Of a DNA stretch of 64,000 nucleotides, positions 9,295 to 15,282 are shown piece by piece. Positions within the stretch are counted from its first letter, which is position 1, and the number at the start of each line of letters is the position of its first letter. Position numbers and translations under genes: made by a program. The notes beneath the pieces are model-generated. The model saw only the letters and a list, made by a program, of their open reading frames with translations, had not been told where the DNA came from and did not search any database. The stretch is from Corynebacterium sp. CNJ-954 (GTDB lineage Bacteria > Actinomycetota > Actinomycetes > Mycobacteriales > Mycobacteriaceae): assembly GCF_001942345.1 (NCBI RefSeq), contig NZ_MKKI01000011.1, positions 186,001 to 250,000 on the forward strand, in the 5' to 3' direction.

Positions 9295-10680
9295 ATGGAC
9301 TCATTCACTGAAACGATGCAGTCACCCGGCGGGCTAACAGCCATAGGTCTGGGAATTATCATCGTCACCGTCGGCATCCTGCTGCGCGGCAGGAGCAACC
9401 CAACCGTCGTGATGACGCTCGTACCTGTCGTAGGGGCCCTCATCGCCGGCTACGGCATCCAGAGCATCGGCGAGTTCTACGAGGCAGGCCTCGGTTCAGT
9501 GATGAACGTCGTGGTGATGTTCATCTTCGCCATCATCTACTTTGGAATCCTCAGCGACACTGGTCTTTTCACACCTCTGGTGAAGGGGCTGATCATCGCA
9601 ACCCGAGGCAAGGTCGTACTGGTAGCGCTGGGCACCGCCGCGATCGGCATGGTCGTCCACCTCGACGGTGCCGGCGCGACGACCTTCCTGATCACGATCC
9701 CCGCGTTGCTGCCGCTGTACAAGGCGATGCACATGTCGCGCTACGTCCTGCTGGCCATCGTCGCCACCGCTGCATCCGTAATGAACATGGTCCCCTGGGC
9801 CGGTCCGATCGGACGTGCATCCTCCGTCATCGACCAGACTCCTGTAGAGCTCTGGCAGCATATCCTCCCCGTCCAGGGAATCGCGCTCGTCCTTGTCTTC
9901 GTCATCGCCGGCCTTCTCGGTCTCAAGGAGTCCCGGCGCATCGAGAAGCTCCGACAGCGTCCGGACTTCGTGGGCGCCGGAAGTGTCGACGTCCACAGCC
10001 TGGCCGCGGAGTTCGTCGCCCGGGAGAAAGAGAAGCAGGAGGAGATCGGCGCACAGATGCGGACCGGTCGGTGGGTCACGGTCTTCAATATCGCCCTGTC
10101 GGTCGCCATGCTCGTCCTGCTGATGTCCGGCTGGATCGAGCCGGGCCCCGTCTTCCTCGTCGGTACGACCATCGCCCTGGTGGTCAACTTCCCGCTCTCC
10201 GGTGAGCAGGCCGAGACACTGAAGCGACATGCCCCGAACGCGTTGTCCATGGCCGGGGTCATCCTCGCGGCCGCGATGTTCCTCGGTGTGCTGAACAAGT
10301 CCGGCATGCTGGAGGAGATCGCGCTCAGTCTCATCAACGTCCTGCCCGATTCCGTCGGCGCCCAGCTTCACGTGATCGTCGGCCTCCTGGGCGTGCCCCT
10401 CGACCTCCTGACCTCCACCGACGCCTACTACTTCTCGGTGCTTCCGGTCGTCCAGGAAACCGTGGCTACATTCGGCGTGTCCGGAAGTGGTGCTGCAGCC
10501 GCTCTGATCATCGGCAACATCATCGGTACCTTCGTCAGCCCGTTCTCCCCCGCCCTCTGGCTCGCCATCGGCTTGTCCGGCGGCACCATCGGCAAGCACA
10601 TCAAGCTCACTTTCCCGATCGCCTGGGCCTTCGGCATCATCATGGTGCTGGTTGCCCTGGCCATGGGACTCACGGCCTGA
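9295..10680 (+). CDS. CitMHS-family citrate (metal-citrate):H+ symporter
   Basis: 461 residues with about 11-12 hydrophobic segments; an inner-membrane carrier. The pattern IMVVHLDGAGATTFLITIPALLPLY near residue 115 and the C-terminal SVLPVVQETVATFGVSGSGAAAALIIGNIIGTFVSPFSPALWLA are typical of CitM/CitH/CitN metal-citrate symporters. ATG at 9295 follows TTGAGGAG. A CATACTGT box about 45 bp upstream could be the promoter. Convergent with the CDF gene, 3 bp between stops. Confidence 0.88.
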   Translation: MDSFTETMQSPGGLTAIGLGIIIVTVGILLRGRSNPTVVMTLVPVVGALIAGYGIQSIGEFYEAGLGSVMNVVVMFIFAIIYFGILSDTGLFTPLVKGLIIATRGKVVLVALGTAAIGMVVHLDGAGATTFLITIPALLPLYKAMHMSRYVLLAIVATAASVMNMVPWAGPIGRASSVIDQTPVELWQHILPVQGIALVLVFVIAGLLGLKESRRIEKLRQRPDFVGAGSVDVHSLAAEFVAREKEKQEEIGAQMRTGRWVTVFNIALSVAMLVLLMSGWIEPGPVFLVGTTIALVVNFPLSGEQAETLKRHAPNALSMAGVILAAAMFLGVLNKSGMLEEIALSLINVLPDSVGAQLHVIVGLLGVPLDLLTSTDAYYFSVLPVVQETVATFGVSGSGAAAALIIGNIIGTFVSPFSPALWLAIGLSGGTIGKHIKLTFPIAWAFGIIMVLVALAMGLTA

Positions 10681-10683
10681 CGG

Positions 10684-11628
10684 TCACTGCCTGCAGGTGT
10701 CCCCACACCCGGTGTCACACACCCGCGGGGCGACCTCCCGGGCGGTAGCCGCCTCCGTCTGGACGGTCACGTGGCCGATCCCGCGGTCGGCGAAGACCTT
10801 CTTGACCCCGGTGCGCACGGCATGGTCGTCCCCGGAGGTCACCACATGCACCGTCGCCATCGACGATTCACCGTCCACCGACCAGATATGCAGGTCGTGC
10901 GAGCCGTAGACACCGTCCGTCGCGCTGACCGCCTCCTGCACTTCCACAGGATCAACCCCCGCCGGAACCTGCTCCATGAGCACGGTACCGGCCTCCTTCA
11001 TCAGGGACCATGCCCGCGGAAGAATCATCGCGGCGATGATCAGTGAAGCCACGGCATCCACCCAGTACCATTCGGTGACGGCGATGACGAGCGCGGCAAC
11101 GATGACGGCCACCGACCCCAGGAGATCCACGAGGACGTGGAGATAGGCGCCCTTCATGTTCAGCGACTCTCCGGCATTGCGGTGCAGGATAATCGCCGAC
11201 ACGACGTTGGCCAGCAGCCCCACCACGGCCACGGCAAGCATCATCCCGGTCTGAATCTCCTCGGGCCCCTCCCCCATGCGTCGGAACGCCGCGACAGCGA
11301 TCCACACCCCGATCACAGCAACCGCACCGGCATTGACTGCAGCAGCCAGTACCTCAGCACGCCGGAATCCGTAGGTCGACCGTACTGTCGCCGGGCGTGA
11401 CCCGACCATCATCGCCAGTGCTGCGACGATGAGCCCGCCAGCGTCCGACAGCATGTGGCCGGCGTCGGCGAGCAGGGCCAGGGACCCCGACACCACGCCA
11501 CCGATGACCTGGGCGACGAAGATCGTGGAGGTCATCGCGATGACGATCCAGAGCGCCTTGCCGCGGACCTGGGTAGCGTGACTGTGCCCGTGTCCGGCCT
11601 CATGGCCGTGAGAGTGGTCGTGCGCCAT
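10684..11628 (-). CDS. Cation diffusion facilitator (Zn2+/divalent metal exporter)
   Basis: 314 residues. The His-rich N-terminus (HDHSHGHEAGHGHSH) precedes six transmembrane segments. TM2 has the metal site HMLSD in LLADAGHMLSDAGG and TM5 carries HVLVDLLGS (HxxxD). The cytoplasmic C-terminal domain has HDLHIWSVDGESSMATVHVV, the family dimer/metal domain. The tail ends with extra cysteines (VCDTGCGDTC). It exports zinc and related metals with H+ exchange. A Fur/Zur-type box lies upstream. Confidence 0.93.
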   Translation of the reverse strand: MAHDHSHGHEAGHGHSHATQVRGKALWIVIAMTSTIFVAQVIGGVVSGSLALLADAGHMLSDAGGLIVAALAMMVGSRPATVRSTYGFRRAEVLAAAVNAGAVAVIGVWIAVAAFRRMGEGPEEIQTGMMLAVAVVGLLANVVSAIILHRNAGESLNMKGAYLHVLVDLLGSVAVIVAALVIAVTEWYWVDAVASLIIAAMILPRAWSLMKEAGTVLMEQVPAGVDPVEVQEAVSATDGVYGSHDLHIWSVDGESSMATVHVVTSGDDHAVRTGVKKVFADRGIGHVTVQTEAATAREVAPRVCDTGCGDTCRQ

Positions 11629-11707
11629 CAGGAACCTCCATTTTCATTAACGGTGGAACCTCACAGTATGTCTCCGTATCCCGCAGGTCAAGGGTAGTAT
11701 TTGGGTA

Positions 11708-11722
11708 CCGTAATCATTATCA
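11708..11722. promoter_or_regulatory. Zur/Fur-type operator upstream of the CDF gene
   Basis: The 15-mer CCGTAATCATTATCA fits the 7-1-7 Fur-superfamily box (TGATAAT-N-ATTATCA): the right half is perfect and the left half keeps TAAT. It lies about 80 bp upstream of the CDF start. Zinc-dependent control by Zur is inferred. Confidence 0.45.
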
Positions 11723-11838
11723 CTAAGGTAAGCGTCTCGACTCCGGTTCCGCGCTCCGGCCACCCGTGCGCATTTCAGCCTCATAGCAGGCAGGACCGGT
11801 CGGGCTTCCGCAACACAGCGCCCCGGGGCGAAAAAGCA

Positions 11839-11874
11839 GCTGACCCCACGGAACCGGAGTTCCGTGGGGTCAGC
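11839..11874 (-). terminator. Original ilvC terminator, now separated from ilvC
   Basis: Perfect 15-bp stem (GCTGACCCCACGGAA / TTCCGTGGGGTCAGC) with a 6-nt loop. On the minus strand it is followed by TGCTTTTTC. It lies 61 bp beyond the displaced ilvC stop at 11,935, the expected place for the native ilvC terminator before phage integration. Confidence 0.85.
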
Positions 11875-11934
11875 CTCGCGTATGCGCGTGCACCTCCGAC
11901 CAGGAGACCAGAGACCTCCTGTCGGAGACTCCTG

Positions 11935-11973
11935 CTACGCGGTGGCGTCGAGCGGGTTCTTGACCCAGCTCAT
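11935..11973. other. attL: prophage left attachment site with displaced ilvC 3' end
   Basis: Thirty-nine bp match the ilvC 3' end at 63,027-63,065 with two mismatches, both in third codon positions of the last codons; 26 bp (11,948-11,973) are identical. Read on the minus strand it still encodes the IlvC tail [12 protein letters not shown] and its stop. The host side is to the left (terminator at 11,839). Hence this is the bacterial end displaced by insertion. Confidence 0.93.
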
Positions 11974-12066
11974 GATTGCGTAGGGGCACGTCGAGGTGAA
12001 GACGCAGGTCAGAGCATTCTCGCCAGTCACGCCAATCGTGCCGAAAAGGGGGTCTCTCGGGTCTAC

Positions 12067-12087
12067 TGCGGGATGAGTGCGGGATGG
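12067..12087. repeat. int arm site: Candidate integrase arm-type site, left copy
   Basis: A 21-bp sequence made of two TGCGGGATG nonamers 11 bp apart. An identical 21-bp copy lies at 62,961-62,981 inside the 3' end of int. In the excised circle the two copies would flank the crossover core in the same orientation, about 60-100 bp away on each side, as arm sites of tyrosine integrases do. Confidence 0.65.
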
Positions 12088-12122
12088 GATCGACCGTCTA
12101 ACAACCCCCAGACGCGCGAAAA

Positions 12123-12151
12123 GCCCCCACCGTCGAGGAGACGATGGGGGC
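12123..12151 (-). terminator. Leftmost phage terminator hairpin
   Basis: GCCCCCA...TGGGGGC stem with an inner GTC/GAC pair set; on the minus strand it is followed by TTTTCGCG. It ends the leftmost transcript of the hairpin array. An ACTCTA (TAGAGT on the minus strand) at 12,220-12,225 could be the promoter of a further, more degenerate unit. Confidence 0.7.
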
Positions 12152-12287
12152 CAGGAGAGACTCCGACACCTAACGAAGCTCACCCTAGTGGAAGTCTGCT
12201 AGAAGTCCGCTAGATCCAGACTCTACCCCTACGGTGCGGATCGTGACCGTCAGTGCACCCCTGGGGGTTCGCAATCGATATGGAGGG

Positions 12288-12348
12288 AGCCCGGCCGTCA
12301 CTCCGTCGACCGGGCCCCGAGGCGGTAGCAACACCACATTGATCCGCC
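12288..12348 (-). ncRNA. Candidate small RNA unit f (short class, ~61 nt)
   Basis: Read on the minus strand: TATAGT (12,355-12,360) 6 nt before the stem-loop GGCGG-N18-CCGCC (12,321-12,348), then a second GC-rich hairpin (GAGCCCGG/CCGGGCCCC on the plus strand, 12,288-12,319) followed by CTCCATAT as in unit b. No open frame fits. It belongs to the array described in the findings. Function unknown. Confidence 0.45.
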
Positions 12349-12450
12349 AAGAAAACTATATCATCATTAAATGTACAGCAACTGGAAAAAGCAACACTGC
12401 CCCGTATGACACCCCAGCGACCCAGACCGACTACGACCGTAAAACTAAAA

Positions 12451-12547
12451 GGCCCCCACCGCAGCTCGACAGTGGGGACCTAAAACAAGGACACGCAATG
12501 CCAGTAGCGCGTCCTCGACCCGTGACGGAACTGACGAAAGATCCCGC
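12451..12547 (-). ncRNA. Candidate small RNA unit e (long class, ~97 nt)
   Basis: Minus strand: TACGCT (12,556-12,561), stem-loop GCGGGA-TCTTTCGTCAG-TTCCGT (two G-U pairs), about 45 nt of spacer, then GGTCCCCAC...GTGGGGGCC and CCTTTTAGTTTT as an intrinsic terminator. The first 25 nt closely match unit b, and differences keep the stem. Not protein coding as far as I can see. Confidence 0.5.
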
Positions 12548-12592
12548 CGCCCCATAGCGTACAGTGTTGCCGATCGGCGCCGCCACATTCCT

Positions 12593-12628
12593 GACCCCCG
12601 CCGCCCAGAGGAGAGGACGACGGGGGCC
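12593..12628. terminator. GC-rich hairpin of the array (no U-run)
   Basis: GACCCCCG...CGGGGGCC stem of the same style as the other array terminators. The stretch 12,630-13,045 holds this and another hairpin (12,878-12,902) plus short stems, but no clean promoter-stem-terminator unit. I see no gene in it; it may contain decayed units. Confidence 0.5.
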
Positions 12629-13049
12629 AGTTGGGGAGCACGCATCGAGCCTGAAGGAACTCCCCAAGGCAGGTCACCCACTGACCCACCGACGCCAACC
12701 TTACAACCCATCTGAACTCCGCAAAGGAAAACGTGCCGATGCACCCTGCAGGGCAACTAAAGTAGGGACCACTGTCGGAAGCCGACGGCGGCAGAACTGC
12801 CACCTTGCCGCATGGCGGAAGCCCGCCACCGATATCGATCAACCCGCTGACCCCTACGCCGTGTTGCCGACACCCTTCCCCGAGGCTCGACCCCCATCGG
12901 GGCTCCCCCACGCCGGGAATGAGAACAAAAGAGCGAAGGGCAGGCGCCGGCGAGGACAAGTACGCACTACATCCACGATGACCAGGGACCTGCCCCTCAC
13001 AACCGCGACAATACCTCATGTAGTCAGTACAGGAGCCAAAACGTGAAAA

Positions 13050-13149
13050 GCCCCTCGCCGCGCAGAACAGGAGCAGCGAGGGGGCCGTACGGTGAACTAC
13101 CGAGACGACGAGGCCTGCTCACCTTGTGGCGGTGAGACCAATCTCCGCC
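13050..13149 (-). ncRNA. Candidate small RNA unit d (long class, ~100 nt)
   Basis: Minus strand: TAGTAT (13,157-13,162), 7 nt later the hairpin GGCGGAGATTGGTCTCACCGCC (22 nt; closed by GGCGG/CCGCC), about 40 nt of spacer, then GCCCCCTCGC...GCGAGGGGC and TTTTCACGTTTT. The loop motif GATTGGTSTCA is shared with unit c. Confidence 0.5.
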
Positions 13150-13196
13150 GTGACGAATACTACAGCTCGTTAACCATCAGCACCTACGAACGAAAA

Positions 13197-13253
13197 CCCC
13201 CACCACCCGAAGATGATGGAGGCCTGGCGGCACTGACACCAATCAAGACCGCC
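13197..13253 (-). ncRNA. Candidate small RNA unit c (short class, ~57 nt)
   Basis: Minus strand: TAGTAT (13,261-13,266), 7 nt later a stem-loop GGCGG-N18-CCGCC containing GATTGGTGTCA, then directly a terminator stem CCTCCATCA/TGGTGGGGG and TTTTCG. The promoter-to-stem spacing equals that of unit d. Confidence 0.5.
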
Positions 13254-13283
13254 TTGAAAAATACTATCAGATGAAAACATATG

Positions 13284-13383
13284 GAGCCCCCGTCGCCGCA
13301 ACAACGACGGGGACTCACGGGGAGAAGCACAGCTCAGCCATGAACAGCCTCTCAACCCAAGCGGGACTGACGATAGATCCCGC
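13284..13383 (-). ncRNA. Candidate small RNA unit b (long class, ~100 nt)
   Basis: Minus strand: TACGAT (13,391-13,396), 7 nt later the perfect stem-loop GCGGGA-TCTATCGTCAG-TCCCGC, about 45 nt of spacer and the hairpin GAGTCCCCGTCG/CGACGGGGGCTC. Its first 25 nt are nearly those of unit e. A short T-run (GTTTTC) follows 8 nt later. Confidence 0.5.
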
Positions 13384-13444
13384 GCAGTTGATCGTACTCA
13401 ATGAAAGCTCTCCCTGCCGGTGAATGCTCGTCCACCCGCAACTA

Positions 13445-13540
13445 ACCCCCGCCATGCAGGGCAGCGATGACGGGGGTAGCAGGGAGCACTCGCGAGGGAC
13501 GCGGCGCTCAACCCCGGGCAGGCACTTCAACAAACCTGCC
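13445..13540 (-). ncRNA. Candidate small RNA unit a (long class, ~96 nt)
   Basis: Minus strand: TAAGCT (13,548-13,553), 7 nt later the perfect stem-loop GGCAGG-N12-CCTGCC, spacer, then ACCCCCG...CGGGGGT followed by TAGTTG. First unit of the array after the small peptide gene. Confidence 0.45.
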
Positions 13541-13585
13541 AGACGCCAGCTTATCCGCTGCCAGGGTCCCGCGCACCCGAACGCG

Positions 13586-13614
13586 AAAAAGCCCCCGCAC
13601 CGAAGTGCGGGGGC
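13586..13614 (-). terminator. Terminator of the 32-codon peptide gene
   Basis: Perfect 10-bp stem GCCCCCGCAC/GTGCGGGGGC closed by a UUCG-type tetraloop, followed on the minus strand by TTTTT. It starts 20 bp after the peptide stop codon. Confidence 0.9.
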
Positions 13615-13633
13615 CATAAGTCGCTAGTGCGAC

Positions 13634-13732
13634 TTACTTCTCGGTGCCCTGGAGGGAGCCGACGACAGCCTCGAAAACGGAAACGATAGCCTCGGAGACG
13701 GTGGCGATGATTTCCTGGATGGTGTTGATCAT
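13634..13732 (-). CDS. 32-residue amphipathic helical peptide, unknown function
   Basis: A short frame begins MINTIQEIIATVSEAIVSVF and ends EAVVGSLQGTEK. Glu recurs at positions 7, 14 and 21 with Gln at 28, and Ile/Val/Phe/Leu fill the a/d positions, so it is a near-ideal amphipathic helix. The gene is alone between two strong terminators (13,884-13,911 and 13,586-13,614), which supports a real transcript. GAAAGTGAG 7 nt before the ATG is a possible ribosome site. Size and pattern recall corynebacterial helical porins (PorA/PorH), phenol-soluble modulins or type I toxins; I cannot choose among them. Confidence 0.6.
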   Translation of the reverse strand: MINTIQEIIATVSEAIVSVFEAVVGSLQGTEK

Positions 13733-13883
13733 GATGATCTCACTTTCGGTTGAAGTATGCTGCGGCCGGGCTGTTCCCTGCCGCACTGGTGACACTACCG
13801 AGTTCCCCAACGAAAGCGTTACACCCCGATCATTACCTACCCCCACGGGTGTAGCGCGCACCACCTGACCTGCAAAAAGAAAA

Positions 13884-13911
13884 CACCCCAGGCCATGACA
13901 GGCCTGGGGTG
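13884..13911 (-). terminator. End-of-late-operon terminator
   Basis: Perfect 11-bp stem CACCCCAGGCC/GGCCTGGGGTG; on the minus strand followed by TTTTCTTTTT. It lies 130 bp beyond the last lysis-region gene and upstream of the peptide gene, so it closes the late transcript. Confidence 0.9.
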
Positions 13912-14040
13912 AAAACCAACTTCTTGCGAAAGACCCATGATCGTAGGGTCGTGCCCGGGGGGTCATCACTCCACCCCGTGCACCAGCGACACTATCCCAT
14001 CGGAACGCTAACTAGCGTCCCCAGCCACCCCCAGGGGTAC

Positions 14041-14382
14041 CTACAGGTCATCACGAATATCATCCGCAACCTCAACATCGCTCTCCGGGTGACGTCGAAA
14101 CATCTCCCGAATCGTCTCCAACGCCGACCGATATTTACGTTGCAGCTCAGTCACCCGCGTCTCCAAACCCGTCACCCGCGACTGCAACGACGCAATCTGC
14201 TCATCCCGTTCCGCCAACCGCTTCTCAGTCCACGACTGAATCTGGGTCACCAACCCCTGCCACTCATTACCGCGAGCAGCATCACGGTTCGACGAAGCCT
14301 GCGCCTTAGCAGCCAACCACGCCCCCACCGCACTAACCACGGCGACGATCACCGTCGCCCACACCGTGTCGATCTGGGGCAT
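14041..14382 (-). CDS. Small membrane protein with coiled coil (lysis region)
   Basis: 113 residues: one N-terminal transmembrane segment (TVWATVIVAVVSAVGAWLAAKAQA), then a long charged coiled coil (QIASLQSRVTGLETRVTELQRKY). GGGAGG lies 4-5 nt before the ATG. Proteins of this shape sit after the holin in actinophage lysis cassettes and could be a second holin or a spanin-like helper. The start overlaps the upstream gene. Role inferred from position only. Confidence 0.6.
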   Translation of the reverse strand: MPQIDTVWATVIVAVVSAVGAWLAAKAQASSNRDAARGNEWQGLVTQIQSWTEKRLAERDEQIASLQSRVTGLETRVTELQRKYRSALETIREMFRRHPESDVEVADDIRDDL

Positions 14383-14830
14383 GCGTCACCTCCCGAAATC
14401 GAACCTCAACCCTGCTGCCACGCCACACAGCCCACAGCACCAAACCAGCGATCATCAAGTAGCCAATACTGCTCACCCACCCTCTGGGCATATCACCGGT
14501 GGTCGTGGCGATGAGGAAACTGCAAGCCCACAAGAGGTGAATGCCGACACCTGACCCGACCGCTAGTGCGGCGGGGAAGCTCCGGTGCCATGCCGCACTG
14601 ACCAGACACCACACACCGATCGCCATCCACACCGCGGACCAGACAGGCATATCCAGCCACGTTTCAGCCGGATGCGCGTTGCCCGACTGCGCAGGATAGT
14701 CGATGTAGCTGATACCTCTAGCGGCAGAACCCAACCCAAGGATCACCAGGGCGGTCGCGTCGGTCAGCAAGCCGTCACGGACCCGCTCGACCGGGCCGCG
14801 CAACACCTGGGGCAGGTGATCAACAGGCAT
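14333..14830 (-). CDS. Four-TM membrane protein in the lysis cassette
   Basis: About 165 residues with four hydrophobic segments (ALVILGLGSAARGI, WSAVWMAIGVWCLVSAA, LAVGSGVGIHLLWACSFLIA, IGYLMIAGLVLWAVW). It overlaps the holin stop codon (TGATG) and the next gene's 5' end, so it is translationally coupled to lysis genes. It may be a second holin or holin regulator. No family recognised. Confidence 0.65.
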   Translation of the reverse strand: MPVDHLPQVLRGPVERVRDGLLTDATALVILGLGSAARGISYIDYPAQSGNAHPAETWLDMPVWSAVWMAIGVWCLVSAAWHRSFPAALAVGSGVGIHLLWACSFLIATTTGDMPRGWVSSIGYLMIAGLVLWAVWRGSRVEVRFREVTHAPDRHGVGDGDRRRG

Positions 14831-15282
14831 CACTGACCCCCGGGATAGATACCGGGCCCTGACAAGTCCGGCTCCGGTTCCACCACAGCCTGATCATGCC
14901 GACCGTACGGCTGGTCATACACCGATCGCACAGCCTCCTGAATCTGCTGCGGCATACCAGCAATAGCCTGTTCAACCCGCACCGGCAGCTCAGCCAACGC
15001 CGACTGCACCTGCGCCTGAACCCCCTGCGCCTGGGCTGTAGCGGCCTGCAACTGTGGGGTTGTTGCCGGATCATCCGACCCCGGCTTCGTCTTCACCGTC
15101 GCCACAAACAGCAACGCACCAGCGACGACGTTACCGATCTGGTTGACCAGCGGATCGATCTGGTCTTCCGGGATGATGCCCAGCCCACCAAGGATGGTGA
15201 CCGCCAGGGCGATGACAGCGTAGGACATCTTGCGCTGCCACCACTGTTGGTTGAACTTCGTTTCACGCTTGGTATCGGACAT
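14830..15282 (-). CDS. Holin-like phage membrane protein
   Basis: 150 residues. Two adjacent hydrophobic segments (YAVIALAVTILGGLGII and NQIGNVVAGALLFVATV) after a charged N-terminus, followed by a Gln/Ala-rich helical tail and a Pro-rich end. This is the common layout of actinophage holins. It starts at the endolysin stop (TAATG). It would form the membrane lesion that releases the endolysin. Confidence 0.75.
   Translation of the reverse strand: MSDTKRETKFNQQWWQRKMSYAVIALAVTILGGLGIIPEDQIDPLVNQIGNVVAGALLFVATVKTKPGSDDPATTPQLQAATAQAQGVQAQVQSALAELPVRVEQAIAGMPQQIQEAVRSVYDQPYGRHDQAVVEPEPDLSGPGIYPGGQ

Noticed and set aside
11701..12213. 170-residue plus-strand open frame across attL
   Set aside because: It crosses the host terminator, the attachment core and the arm site, has no RBS and a composition unlike protein; the att evidence explains the region.
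12431..13019. Minus-strand frames of 78-179 residues in the hairpin array
   Set aside because: Three overlapping frames, no consistent RBS, Cys/Ser/Gly-rich low-complexity products; the RNA structure is the better explanation.
12100..13620. Repeated hairpins at the left end as a CRISPR array
   Set aside because: Units share structure, not an identical repeat sequence; spacing varies from about 100 to 200 bp and no cas genes occur in the window.
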